Origin: Acheta domesticus
Lineage: Eukaryota > Arthropoda > Insecta > Orthoptera > Gryllidae
Reading direction: 5' to 3'
Length of the DNA: 64,000 bases
NCBI GenBank assembly: GCA_031308135.1
Contig: JAHLJT010009436.1
Span: forward strand, 161,484,885-161,548,884
The notes below the pieces were generated by a model, which saw only the letters and a program-made list of their open reading frames with translations, made no database searches and was not told where the DNA came from. The first letter of the stretch is position 1; each line of letters opens with the position of its first letter. Position numbers and translations under genes: made by a program. This document shows, in pieces, positions 31,681 to 43,815 of the stretch.

Positions 31681-33794
31681 GCCTATGATTTCTTAGGGCT
31701 GAATCTCAAAAGCGTTGACTCTTGCGCAAACCTCGCCCGCCAGCCAAATGTACCTCTCCACCAGCTGATAACGTCTCGGAAGTGTCAGTACCACAATTAA
31801 AGATGAAGGGTAGTTTTCCCGAATTATTTTGTGTTTGTTTTGATGACTAAAAAGAATAGTTTAAGAAGTTATAAAAAAAGCATGCAAACTAGCATGTGAG
31901 TATTAAAATTAATTTACTCCGAGACAAATTGAAGGGGTGGACATCCACGTCGAAGGTAAATGGACAGTTCCCAATCACTTTTAGGTGAAGAGCCTGCTGT
32001 GTTCACTTGTAGCACGCTATAGAAACCTCACAATATATCACTTTATAATTAAAGCATGATCTGTATATAGAATAATTTTCTTAAATAGAAGTTGTGAAGT
32101 TGAATTCCAATCATTTATAGATAATTGTCACGTACCACGCCTCCCAATTTAGTTTGGCATAAATTAGTGTCAAATTAATTGATCAAATGAATAAACCAAG
32201 TATCTGTAATTTCGTCCATTCCGTCACTTATCCCTCTTTCTTTCATCTTATTTCCCCCTTTTGATTTTCTTCCTCTCTCTCTCGTTTCTCAGTCATTTTC
32301 TAACGAGAAGCATTATTCTCCTCTACGTTTATTGTCCTTTTTCTTCAGTCTTTTCCTCCTTCTCGTTGGTCTTCATTTCGAATGAAAATTATAAAATGCA
32401 TATTTAATTTGACATTTCGTCTGTATATCACCGTACAATTGGAGTAAATCAAAGGGTGTGAATCGATAAGCAATGTTTCTCGATTATTAATATTAACGAT
32501 AATAATTTATTAATTCACTGTGTTGCTGTCGTACTTGCTTTCAGGTCATAACTGTATTCACTAAATAACTGGCTAACAGGCGGTGGAGAAACAGACGGCA
32601 CCTCAAACAGACGGCAAAAACATATTAACCTTTAATTTTTAAAAGTAAAAATAATGTTCGTCATTAAACATGTGAAGAAAGTGAATAATGTGAATGTTGT
32701 GAATTAATAAATGTGTGAATTATGTGAATGTTGGCATGAGAAAGAGGACGAATAATTTAAGATTCAATCCGCTCAAACACACGTAGACTTGACTGTGACC
32801 AAAAATGATCTTAACAATGCATGTTCTGTAATGTCATATTCAAATTCCATTGTTCTGCATTGCCGTTTTCACAGATGACTTGTTTTCAAAGGATGTTGCT
32901 TGTTCGTGATAGTTGCAGTGGGCGAGGACCCTTATTGATAATCGGTATGTGGGTCAGGGTGACTCCTCCAGCCGCTTCCACGCAAGTCGCCCTGTTTGCC
33001 GCGTGTCGAAGCAAGGCCTTGCAACTCTCCATCAAAACCGGGGACAAAGCTCGAATGTGCTACTATAGGAGGCGCTAGTGTCGCCGGGTACAGGTTTGCC
33101 AACATCCGCACCGTAAAAGTTGGCTAAATTTTGGGAAATACGAAATGTCTCTGCTAAATGTTCAATTATTCATAATATATTCATATCAGAAACCTCTGAA
33201 GAAAGCGCGAACATGGACGCTATCTTTTGTAGCATGACGCGCCTGCTTGAACGTAATGCGAACCTACGAAGCAGCCACACACGTTTGAAGTATCGTTGGC
33301 AGCAGTTCGTAGTTTAGTTCCTGTAAGAAGGTGCTGCAGGAGAGTGCGCCACTATAATGGTCTCCACCACATTTTATGGGAGTTGAAGGATTCTGGGTCG
33401 AAGCTCGCGGCGCGTGTTGCCGAAGTGGCTGGCGGGCGCCTGCCGCAGCCCGCGCCGACTCCGACTGCGCCTTCGCCTGCGAGCGGCGCGTGAAGTTGAA
33501 GGCACGCGACCGGGCCCCCGCGACCTGCCTCACGTCCGCGGGCGAGTGGGCGCGGTCAGTGCGCGCGGGCCACGTTCGCCTCCGGGAAACGCGGCGCGCC
33601 CATTGGGCCGCGAGCAAGTAAAAAACTGGTGGCCTGCACAAGCGAAAATGCTGCCGAACGAAACTACACGAAAATATACTTTTCCTAAAACTTCCATGCA
33701 CGCTACTCGAGAACAAGAAGATACTTTCGCTGAACACTGCAAAAATGAAGTGTTTTAAAAAAACAGCCTTCGCTAAAGCTGCAATGACGTAGTG
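31681..33794. other. unannotated stretch
   Basis: AT-rich to about 33370, pyrimidine-rich at 32220-32380, then a CpG-rich island at about 33390-33620. No gene recognised. Confidence 0.45.
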
Positions 33795-33842
33795 TGTGTA
33801 GTGTGTGTGTGTATGTGTGTGTGTGTGTGTGTCTGTGTGTGT
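33795..33842. repeat. (GT)n microsatellite
   Basis: GT run with three short interruptions. Confidence 0.9.
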
Positions 33843-33877
33843 AATGAGCGTCAGTTCTCCCTATACCAAGAACAAAC

Positions 33878-33931
33878 AATATTTGCTATCCACATGTCGC
33901 TCCATTCCGCATCATGTGGATAGCAAATATT
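33878..33931. other. compact perfect hairpin
   Basis: 19-bp perfectly complementary arms (AATATTTGCTATCCACATG and its inverse) around a 16-base loop. It could be a decayed MITE core or a small RNA hairpin. No flanking duplication was seen. Confidence 0.75.
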
Positions 33932-34203
33932 CAATGGCAGGCGGCATCTTCCTTGGAAACTTGCTGTAAAACGACATCAGCTGTGCCATAAACACTGACT
34001 CATTGAGTATCACAATTCAGTCGTTGCGCGCAGCATGAATACAGGCGGAATTACACTATCAAATGTTTGCATTCTCAGCCAATATCGTAACTGTTCCCAT
34101 ATCTATGTATTTTTCTTGAGTATCTAATGAAGCCGAAGAGACTTCTCACATAGATGGAGGCTGCATTGTTTTCTTTCAATTTTCTTTCGGCATTGGAAAG
34201 TAG

Positions 34204-34204
<1 letters not shown>
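33932..34204. other. unannotated stretch
   Basis: No feature recognised. Confidence 0.5.

Positions 34205-34275
<71 letters not shown>
34205..34275. repeat. (TA)n microsatellite
   Basis: About 70 bp of alternating TA with one AA slip. It is self-complementary. Confidence 0.95.
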
Positions 34276-34279
<4 letters not shown>

Positions 34280-36029
34280 GTGTTTATTCTATTACTGATT
34301 GTGCGACTTACAGCTGTTACTCAATGGTATCGGTGATATCATTAATTTAAGTCGGTAGGTCCTTTTGATTAAAATAATTGGGTCACTGATCTATTCCCCT
34401 GACTACCAGTTACGAACATTCGAGAAAGTTCCTGGACTTTTTCTGACGGTAATGTGTCTATTCCTAAATGTAGTACTTCAACAATCTGCTAATTTAGCTG
34501 TGACTGGCTGCTTTCTTTGTCATAAATCCTAATGAAAGAATGAGGGGACTACGTAAATAACATAGCGATTCATAGACAATCTTCAGTGTGCAAATTTTAA
34601 TTAAACTAATGTTGTTAAAGTAACGTTAATGTCTCTCATTATATGATGATTTTACGTTCATTCAGACGTCTGAACACGTGTCTGGCTCATGCATGTAAGA
34701 TCACGTTTTGATATTAACGTTTTCGTGCACTTGTGCTACGCATGAAATAATTTTACAGAGTGACTTTGAGCATTTCGTCTTTGAAATGAAGAAAGAAGAA
34801 AAAAGATAAAAGAAAGGAAACAGGAAAACGACGCAAGGCCTTCGAAAGTGGTGGGGGGAGCGGCTGCAACGAATTCGGTCAAAGCTTCGCGCCGCAAAAA
34901 TTCCTTTTGTGAAGTCAGCTGCCATGGAGTCTCACGAACTCTTCCGTCCCCAGCCGCTCAGCAAGCTTGCGCTGTTTTTCGCGTCGCCGCTGCCACTTTT
35001 CGTTCCGCTCTTCGCCGCGCTTACGAGAATGTACATTTTCCTATTATTTATTTATTTACTTACTTTTCGTTGGCTTTCTTCAGCCAATGAAAATTTACGA
35101 TTAACGTTCCCAACTGATGTCCCGCCCTAAATCCTACGCCGCGACTTTTGGATCTGTGTTGCAGCAGATTTTGCTTTTTGCAATTTGTATTACAAAGTGT
35201 AAAGATACTTTACCATTTGCCTCACGTATGGCGTCACCTCCCTTAAATCACTCTCCCTGATGTTTCTACTTCAAATGCAATGTTAGTAGACAGTAGATGC
35301 AAAACAAGGAAATTAACTATGCCAAATCACAGTAAGTAAAATGACTTAAATATGTCATTTTTGCGAGCGAATATCATGGATGTATCAAAAAATGTCTTTT
35401 GCAGTTTCAGTCTATTTGTGTACGACTTTGTTATGCAAAGAGTGACCGTGTTCGTTATTCTGCCTCCTTCCCCCCGTACATCACTTTCTCGTCCCGCGTC
35501 TTCGTCGCTTCTCGACTCCAGATCATCTGCCTTACAGTATTTCTCGATTCCATGCCACTTCGCTTTAGATGAATTTGATTTCAGATCATTTCCCCTGCTG
35601 GTTTGGCCCGGTCCTACTCTTAACCCGCACTTACTTTCGCCCTCATTGGATTCCTCCCGTAATCTCGCCTTCGAACTCCTTTTTCACCGTGTTTCCCTAG
35701 AAATCCCAACCGGCCTTCTTGCATTGCCCTGTTTGGCGCCGTTTGTTTTTGTGTCGTGCGTCCGCGCCGTTTTCATCGCCGTCGCTGCCCGCCGCCTCGT
35801 TTGGCCCGCGCCATCTGCGGGAATTAAAAATACATAAATTACAAGTGGCCGTGTTGGGCGGAGCGCGCCCCGCTCCACCCCGTCTGCTTCTTTCGTTTTT
35901 AATTAATCCGCCCAGCCCCGCTCCACCCACTCATCGCCCGCTTTCCGCCATGCAATAGCCCCACCGCACATTCTGTTCCCACCTCGCCTCCACCCCCACT
36001 CCAACCACTCTACAACTCTCTTTCGGCCA
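34276..36029. other. unannotated stretch
   Basis: Mixed composition. A pyrimidine-leaning open frame at 35352-35837 has no recognisable domain. C-rich sequence begins at about 35870. Confidence 0.45.
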
Positions 36030-36470
36030 CGATCGAGCCCCGCCATACCCCACCCCGCACTATCCCGACCCGCCCCGCCTCCACCCCGCCCCACCCACCC
36101 CACCCCACTCTGCCACCCACCCCACCCCACCCCACCCCGCCCCGCCCCAACCTACCACGCCCCGCCCCCACCCTACCACGCCCCGCCCCACCCTTACCAC
36201 GCCCCGTCCCACCCTACCACGCCCCTCCACACCCTTCCACGTCCTACCCCGCCCCTCCCCCGCCCCACCCGACTATCACGCCTACCACGCTCCTCCCCGT
36301 CCAATCCCATACCGCCCCACCCTACCCCACCCTACCCCGCATCTCCCGTCCCGCACCCCTCCCCTCACTGGGACACTTGACGATCGCCTCGACCCCCCGC
36401 TCCGCACTGATCCCGTTGTGCGCTTGCTTTGCGCACGTTCTCGGATCTCTTTCCACCACTCTCCCCCCCC
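36030..36470. repeat. C-rich minisatellite-like block
   Basis: At 36060-36345 units of about 19-21 bp recur, built from CACCCTACCACGCCCCGCC with drift. It is C-rich and almost free of G runs on the plus strand, and ends near a C homopolymer at about 36466. Confidence 0.8.
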
Positions 36471-38139
36471 CCCCGCTCCTTCTCCGCGCCCTTCCCTCGT
36501 CATCGCGTTGCCCGCGGCGCGGCTGCGCGCTTCCGGAGGCGCCGGGAGGCGGAGACTGTTTTCTCGAAACGGCTTCCCCAGAGGCCGGCTGCAGTCGTGC
36601 ATCAGCGAGATTTTATGTTGTTGCCGAAATGCGACGACGATGGCGCTCCGTGGACTTTTCGCGGCGAAAGGCTTCTCGGCCGGGCTGCTGAATCGCTTGC
36701 GAGGCAATGGCTCATCCTCGCTGTTTCTTCGTAGATGTTTAATGGTATAAACAGCGCTGCGTGAATCTCCGGGCAAGAAACTCTTGAGGACGAATGACCA
36801 GATGTGCTTGATGATGAAGAGAAGGACGATAATTATCTGGGATAATTAATTGGATAGAGGGAAGCGAAGCGAAGTCACAGATGTCACCGAACGGAAAGAG
36901 GGAGTTTCCGTCTCAGAATTTTTTGTTTCCGTTTATTAAAATGGGATTTCATCGTCTGCCGTTTCTCGAGTACTTGATGTGCACGTTCATGTCATTTGCA
37001 TAATTTCTAAGTGCATTATGTCATGTTTTCTGCTGTTACGTATACTGGAGTATATTTTCCGGTCGTAATAAATTTAAAAATTGTATTTTATGCATTTTTA
37101 CTAGAATACTACTACATAAGTTATGTCGCACTGTACTCCACTTTAGTGAAACCTGAACTGTTAGCGGAATTTAAGATCGGCAAAAAATGAACATTCACTA
37201 TATTGGCAGCATCTGTAAGGAGATGATGGAGAAGGTACAGAAAACGTTATGATTGGGGAAAATGCTAAAGACATGAAGACGCTCTACTTCGTGTATTGTT
37301 TTCATGAATATATTAACATTGGTATTATTCCGTTAATGAGATTTAAATGTGTACATTTTCTGGCGGTTAGTGTTAACCATTCTCTTCTCTCCCAAGCAAC
37401 GCGATGTTCTTCTTGGAAATCCGTCACGCTACAAACATATTTCGTGACCGTGAATTCCTAGCCCACTGACGTGGATGGCGACGCATTACAGCGCGTAGCG
37501 ACTGTCCGACTAGGACTGAAATCCTGATCGACCATTAACCTGCGCCACGACAGCGTTCTCAGTAATATCGATTACTCGAGGCATTCCCCGGTTAAGCGAG
37601 TACGGGATCTGTTAAGGGCGGAATTTATGGGATATTTTAGTTTGCCGAGCTTTTTAACGAGGGTTCTTTTAATACGCTGTAAGAATGGCATGGGGACGGC
37701 TCATTTTCCTCCCTTCGAAAATCCACGCAGCTCTGTCGGGATGGAGCTTGCGGTCTGCGGGGCTACTATCCACTCTCCCACCGAGGTGCCAACGCTCTTT
37801 CACGCTTCGCCCCCGCTCTGCGGCCCCCAACGAGCCCTAGTCCCAAAACTACTCATTAGAAGTGCCCTTCTACCTCTTACAGCAAAAGCCGCTTATCGCT
37901 GGAGATATAACGATATTTATATCAACCATGATTATCGATTGTTGTTTTTTAATTTATTTCTGTCTGCTCGGCATTTCTGCCTTTCAGGGGTGTTCATAAT
38001 ACATAAATATTACACATTAACTTTCAGGGATGGACATCCACATGCGTTACCTCCTTTCTCAGGGGTTTGATAATTCATTTTATTAGACTGAGAATTGAAA
38101 CTGCAGAGGTCAGTTTTGGAGTTATTTGTGATTAATTTT
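36471..38139. other. unannotated stretch
   Basis: GC-rich to about 36760, AT-rich after. A tRNA-like patch near 37490-37555 was considered and rejected. No gene recognised. Confidence 0.45.
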
Positions 38140-38265
38140 TAAAGGGTGTTAGTGGTTGGGATTTTTAGTAGCTTAGGGGAAATAGGTAAATGGTTTAAGG
38201 TGGTCGAAGGGAAGTCCTTAGGTAATCATGATCCTTACTCTGTTTGGTGTGTTTGTTGTATACTT

Positions 38266-38577
38266 TTAACCAAGTTGGAATATTGTACTACTGCGCGATT
38301 GGGGGAGGGATGAGAAGCATTTATGGGTCGTAAGATTTAAATAGTCGTTAATGGATGATATATTTAGTTCGTTTTGGATTTGCATGTTACTTATGAACCA
38401 AGGAGCTTTAAAAACCTTTCTGAGAAATTTATTTTGTATTACTTCTATTTTGTTTAAATTGGATCGTGCGGCATTGTTCCAGATCGGGCAGGCATATGTG
38501 AGGGTTGGTCTTATTATTGTTTTATAAATGATTTAGCCACAGTCAGTGCTAAGTATAGATTTTGTATTTATTATTGA
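38266..38577 (-). pseudogene. Jockey-type reverse transcriptase C-terminal fragment
   Basis: On the minus strand a frame of 104 codons contains LYKTIIRPTLTYACPIW in slightly altered form (IIYKTIIRPTLTYACPIW), then NKIEVIQNKFLRKVFKAPWF and NELNISSINDYL. This is the region after the polymerase palm in Jockey/CR1-like ORF2 proteins. One in-frame TAA (38533-38535) breaks it, and the frame stops at 38266. Recognisable but frame-shifted sequence seems to continue to about 38140. There are no catalytic residues, and neither end nor duplication is visible. It is an old fragment. Confidence 0.82.
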
Positions 38578-39248
38578 TTATGATTATCGTTGTGTTCTAT
38601 TTCCGATGCTATTTACTGTGGGTTTGGAGGCCGACGTACTGCCGTAATGATATGTAGTTGCTGATTCTGTGGCGTTGAAGGGCTTTGGAATTTTGCTCAG
38701 TCGTCGATTGGGTTTTCAAGTTCTTTTTCATGCCGTAATTACGCGAAATATAGCAACCGCCTCTACTTATGTATGGAAAGTTTTCTCTATTTCGAGTGCG
38801 TTCGACCTCGCGCAATTGGGTACGTCGACATGGCTGAATCATTTAAAAATGTTTTGTGTTTGGTAACTAGAGAATCTGATTATGAATACGATTATGCGTA
38901 GTCCCAATTCGAATCTCCCGAAAGCAGAGACTTACTCTCGCCTGGCGTCGAACTGGAAGACCACACGGTAGCGGTGAAGAGCGAATCCTGTCGGGCGCCC
39001 TCGGAGACGTCCGTGTGCCAGAGCTCGCGGTTCTCTTGAGGTGAGCCGATTTTACACCATCAATTTCAGGCGTTTTAATGAACTTCTCGTTAGGAAGCAC
39101 ATCAAGCAAAGTTTTGAAGAAAATTTTCGCCGAGAATGTTTTGAAAATTAAGGCTACTGTATATATACTTCCTGAACTGAAGAGTTGACCGTATTTAAAA
39201 TCACAGAATGGCGATATATAAACAGTCGAGACCAAAACGCGTATATTT
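38578..39248. other. unannotated stretch
   Basis: May include decayed upstream parts of the Jockey fragment, but none is readable. Confidence 0.4.
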
Positions 39249-39254
39249 AATAAC

Positions 39255-39305
<51 letters not shown>
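39249..39305. repeat. (AAT)n microsatellite
   Basis: About eighteen AAT units, nearly perfect. Confidence 0.95.
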
Positions 39306-42254
39306 CCCACATCACTCCCCACCCCACTATCACCACTAATAGAAACATGTTTTGTTTTTTTGTTTCTTCATTTACTGCGGGGTAAAATTTCTTTGTGTAT
39401 TTTTAATTATGACGTCATACCTCAATATGCTTGTGCTTTAAAACATTTTGGAGGTTGTGAGCAATTGCATTCTTTCTCAGATAGTTGGACATAATTATTG
39501 TGACATTTTAAGCTAGTTATTTCCAGGTCTTGAAATGGTATTGTTCAAAAAATGGAAAACAATCATGTCTTGAAGTTGAAAATAGAATGTGTTCTGTCAG
39601 AAAGTCACGTTCGGGCAATACTCAGCAGGAAAACAATCTTCAAAAAAACAGAGGCCGTACGGAAACCTGAATGGAAGACTTTTATATGTCCAAAGTACAG
39701 ACTGTGGTGTATTGTCACGCGAATTGTCTCTGCGTTGTTCCCCTTGCGGTCTCGTAAGCTCCCAGACTGTACCAGTCCGCCCGGCGCGGCGCGGCGCGGC
39801 TGTGGCGCTCCGGTGCCCGCGTCGGCTTTCTGAGGTCGCCGCCGCGCCGCGCCGCGCCGCCGCGCCTCCTGCAAGGTTACCGGGCGCCGCTCCGCTCCGC
39901 GGCCGCCTGCAGGCCGGGTTCGTGCCGCCGTCGACCTAGTTCCCGCTTGCCCACCCAGCGCGGCGCGCGCCGCGGCCCGCGCTGCCCTGGACGCGCGGGA
40001 GGCAGGATGCTCCGCGCCTCGCCCACTCTGAGCGCCGTCGCTGATTCTTGCCTCTTTAAGGGGACTACTGATTTCTATTTAAGCATCTCTCTTCATAGTT
40101 TGTTGATTGTTTTTTTTTTTATTAACGAAAAGGATGGGAATGAACAAGCGAAAATAAATTATCTATTCGATTTTGTAGTTTTCCGTTAATTCGATCTGCT
40201 TCTTGTTAATTAAAAAAAATTAAAACCATGGCAGAATTTCTTAAAATTTACTTTTGTCCTTTTTAGGAACGCGTACTTAAAACTCATTTTTTGATTGTCC
40301 ACAATTTATTCCAAAGATATAATCCTATTCTAAGAATGCATTAGGGCCAGGTAAATATAAAATTTATTCAATAACTTCACAAAACTTAGCATGCAGCAAA
40401 TGATTCATGTGAAAGTAATTTTGGTATCAATCTTAAAGTTGCTCTGTTTTTCAAAACAGGACATTTCGACGACTCGAAGCTGAGTTCAGGGTTGCAACGG
40501 GATGACCTATCGAATTACGGGACGGGACTTACGGGACTACCTCCGTTCAAAATAAGATTAATGGTCATATTAGGCAAAGTACTCATTTTGACGCTTCCTC
40601 CTGCCAGCCGCATTGTGTAATACCCTCATCCTCGCACGAGAATCTCGCTCCTCCTCATTCTGTATTTTCTTGAACGGATTGTGAGGTATTCAACTCGAAC
40701 TTATTTCTGATATTTTCGCTCATCATACCCCTATCTAAATCAACTAGATTTGTCTGATAACTAAACGGAAGTCTGGAAGATGCTTTTTGCGTTTCTGTAT
40801 CAAACCATTGGCTTGGTCGTAATAGTTTCAGAGCGTTACAGCGGATCAATTTAATTGTAGCATAATAAACAAAGTAAATTTTGTAACAATTTGTACGTGG
40901 AATTTTCTACACAATTTCTTCTAAACAGAATGTTGATTTTAATAAATATTCTACGTTTTTGAACAGTAGAGTCTCTGAAGTAAATTATTAAGTTGTGCAC
41001 ATTTTGCACTCCTGAATATTTCTTGTTCATATGTTTTCCTCTTGATTCGAATTCTTTCAGTCTAAGCGAACTGCATAATCTGACGATCACACTTAGTTGA
41101 TATCTTTTGTTACTTTTTTTTCAATTCTACTGTCCGTAAATTCTTTGTTTCAGTTTTTACTGCATACTTTATTGCGAGAAATTTCATTACCTTTGTCTCA
41201 ACGTTCATTTCACATTCCAACTTCTTTTTCCTTCCAGAGGCCTCGAAGTTCACAGCTTTGGTATTTTCCGCGCCTGCTATTCGTGTTCTTATTAGAATGT
41301 ACGTTGTATTATTCAGCGTGTTCTGCTCAGACAGCGTTGTTCTCAGTCCCATCAGCCTCACTATTTGCTCCTTGCGCTAATGTTTTCGATGTTCGCGCGT
41401 TGGATCCCCCCCTCTCCACCTCTTGCAGGTCCTCCAGAGGACGAGATGGGAAAACTGTGGCACAAATGTATTCCACATCGAAACCCCGACGGAAGGGGAC
41501 GGACTGCGTAATATTCATGAGGCGACTCGTCCCCGGGGTCGGAAAATCCTCTCGCGTTGTGAATCCTCGCATCTGTCCCTTTCGCGAGCATTTTTGTTCA
41601 CAACAGACTTGCCAATTTTTGATGCAACATTAAAATGTATGAGCGTTCTAATCTTTTGGAATTTCGAGATTAAAGGAGGATTTTGGCACGTGCTTTACAT
41701 ACGTGCTTTACTATAAGTTTTCGCGAATGCATTAGTCGCGGTAAGCTTGTAGAATTGCTACGCTTTTATTTTTATTTCACCGTCGTGGCACGCGTTTCCT
41801 AATCATTCCTTCTTCCGTGGCCACAGCGGAACGTTGACTTACTCGCTGGCAGCGGGCACAATTTTTTTGCTATGAAATGCAGCAGCGAGATCCATATATA
41901 CTGGTATTGTCTCGAACATCCACTCGGCGAATGTTGTCGCCGTGTGATAGCGCGTGCTGCGTCTGGTTGAACGTAGGAATATCTTGAGCGGCTTCCGGGA
42001 AAGCATCGTAGAGGCTGGCGAGGCGCGCGCGCGGTGTAGTCCGCATTTGTTTTGCCGCAGCCGGGGGGCGGCCGGAATCGCGAGATCTGGTGTCACATCC
42101 CGCTGGGTGACGCAACGGGAAAAGCCGCCGGATGCACGTGTTCGTTTCGTAGCGCCCAGGACGGCGAGGGCCTTGCGCCGAACCGGCGCGGCGCCTGGGG
42201 GCGGGCGGAATTGCTTCTCTGGCGGAGACGTCTGTCTGGACAACTGCTCTCTTA
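39306..42254. other. unannotated stretch with two GC islands
   Basis: CpG-rich islands at about 39775-40060 and 41990-42240, and AT-rich sequence between. A minus-strand open frame at 40655-40905 is protein-like in composition but unrecognised and has no early ATG. No supported gene. Confidence 0.4.
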
Positions 42255-42508
42255 TACTGCGATTTTTGTAACTTTGCCCCTCAAGGCCACTCAAATCCCA
42301 TCTTCGCGATGGAATTTGAGTCACGGCTTTTCGGGTCTTTCTCGGTCTTGCCGGTGGAAGTCGCATGATCGCAAGCACTGCTTGATACGGTCGCGATCAT
42401 GCGAAATCTAGCGGAACGACTGAGGAAGATGCGAAATACCGTGACATATTCCATCGCGAAGATGGGATTTGAGTGGCCTTGAGGGACAAAGTTAGAAAAA
42501 TCGCAGTA
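42255..42508. mobile_element. foldback MITE, long family, copy L2
   Basis: 254 bp, TA on both sides, and the best-preserved long copy. The ends are TACTGCGATTTTTGTAACTT and the inverse of TACTGCGATTTTTCTAACTT. The arms stay complementary for most of each half, through CTCAAGGCCACTCAAATCCC, ATCTTCGCGATGGAAT and CGCATGATCGC. The apex carries AAGCACTGCTT, itself a small hairpin. Confidence 0.92.
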
Positions 42509-42510
42509 TA

Positions 42511-43659
42511 GGAAACTCGTATGTGTGCGTTAGCAAAAATTTCGTGTCGGCGGGCGGTCATTCAATTACATGATAATTTTCAAACAATCATATCAAGAAA
42601 TATAGTCAAATAGAAATATAGAAAAATAGTCAAGAAATGGAGTCATTCTCATGTAACCGGATTTCTTGGCCTGGGCCATGAAACGAGACAAAGGGTACGT
42701 TTTACTCGTTATTTGTCGTTAAAGGCCTAGTAAATAGTAAAATGAATGTTTAACATGCTAATTGTTGCATGTGTTATTGCACGTTATTCTGCGCAGTGCA
42801 TGCGGTATTGAAAGTGAAATTAGGTATCGAAACGTTGTCATTTAAAACATAACAATTGTCTTTTCTCAGCTTGTCAAGAAACAAATTCTTAAGTATTAAA
42901 AAAATAAACAACGAAGAAAACAAGTTTGTGACCACCACAATTTCCCTACATTACATTTTCGCATTTTCTTTCGATGAGATGCACGTATATGATTTTTTTG
43001 TTTATTTATATAGCCTATGAAACTGCAAGTTGATTCATTTAATTTTTCCAGTTGTCAGTGACACAGCCATGATCTGATCCCCAAGTATTAGGCAGTTAAA
43101 AAAACATTATTTCGCTTCAGACGAAAGCCTCCAAGCCCTTCCCCTAATTAGATGCGTGTTTGTCGATTTTATTACGATAGGCAGTCAAACCAATATGTCT
43201 GTGATGTATTAAAGATTATTGCTATCTACATTCGATTGGCCACAAATTGACAGCAGGACAATGAATGAAGTTCAACTGCTGCCACCCATTTGTGAAAGTG
43301 AAGTACACTGTTCTTTCTGTGGTGAGAAAGAAAATTCACAATTTTTTGATCTCATGACGAACAATGCATTTCTTTTATTGGAGCATTCTGATGATTGGAT
43401 TCACACGATGTAAAAACTGTTCGTTAAATGCACATTTTGAGGCAATATTAGTGTGGCTTTAACTATGCAGATTTTATTGTTTTGAGTACTGCAAGTTGTA
43501 GTTCTGAATTAAATGAGTGAAGATTGTTTCATTCGCGATGAGCTTTTGATGAGGTTTCCTCCTTCTCTGTCAATTGCAATCGAATCAGACGGAATCGAAA
43601 CGATGGCCTCGCAGCTGTCAGAGGCACGGAACAAAAACAAGCAGCCGGTTCCTTCCTTC
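42511..43659. other. unannotated AT-rich stretch
   Basis: A 64-residue plus frame at 43219-43413 contains CSFCGEKENSQFFDLM but is too short and isolated to call. Confidence 0.4.
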
Positions 43660-43815
43660 CCGCCCGCCCGCCCGCCCGCCCGCCCGCCCGCCCGCCCGCC
43701 CACGGGAACGCCCACCCGAACGTCTGAACGCCCGCCCGCCTGAACGCCCGAACGCCCGAACGCCCGCCCGAACGCCCGCCCGAACGCCCGCACGCACGCA
43801 CGCACGCACGCACGC
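43660..43815. repeat. (CCCG)n block 2, grading into derived units
   Basis: Perfect CCCG at the left, then units with AACG insertions (CGCCCGAACGCC), then (CGCA)n at 43790-43814. Confidence 0.93.

Noticed and set aside
37490..37555. tRNA-like boxes on the minus strand
   Set aside because: A-box- and B-box-like words are only about 24 bases apart, too close for a tRNA promoter, and no repeat body follows.
17762..39305. TTA/AAT runs as telomere-like or origin-like arrays
   Set aside because: They are ordinary triplet microsatellites at several places; no insect telomere motif TTAGG array was seen.
40484..40545. Possible hAT end CAGGGTTGCAACGGG
   Set aside because: No inverse end or 8-bp duplication was found within reach.
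40655..40905. Minus-strand frame with protein-like composition
   Set aside because: No early ATG, no acceptor site in a sensible place, and no recognised family.
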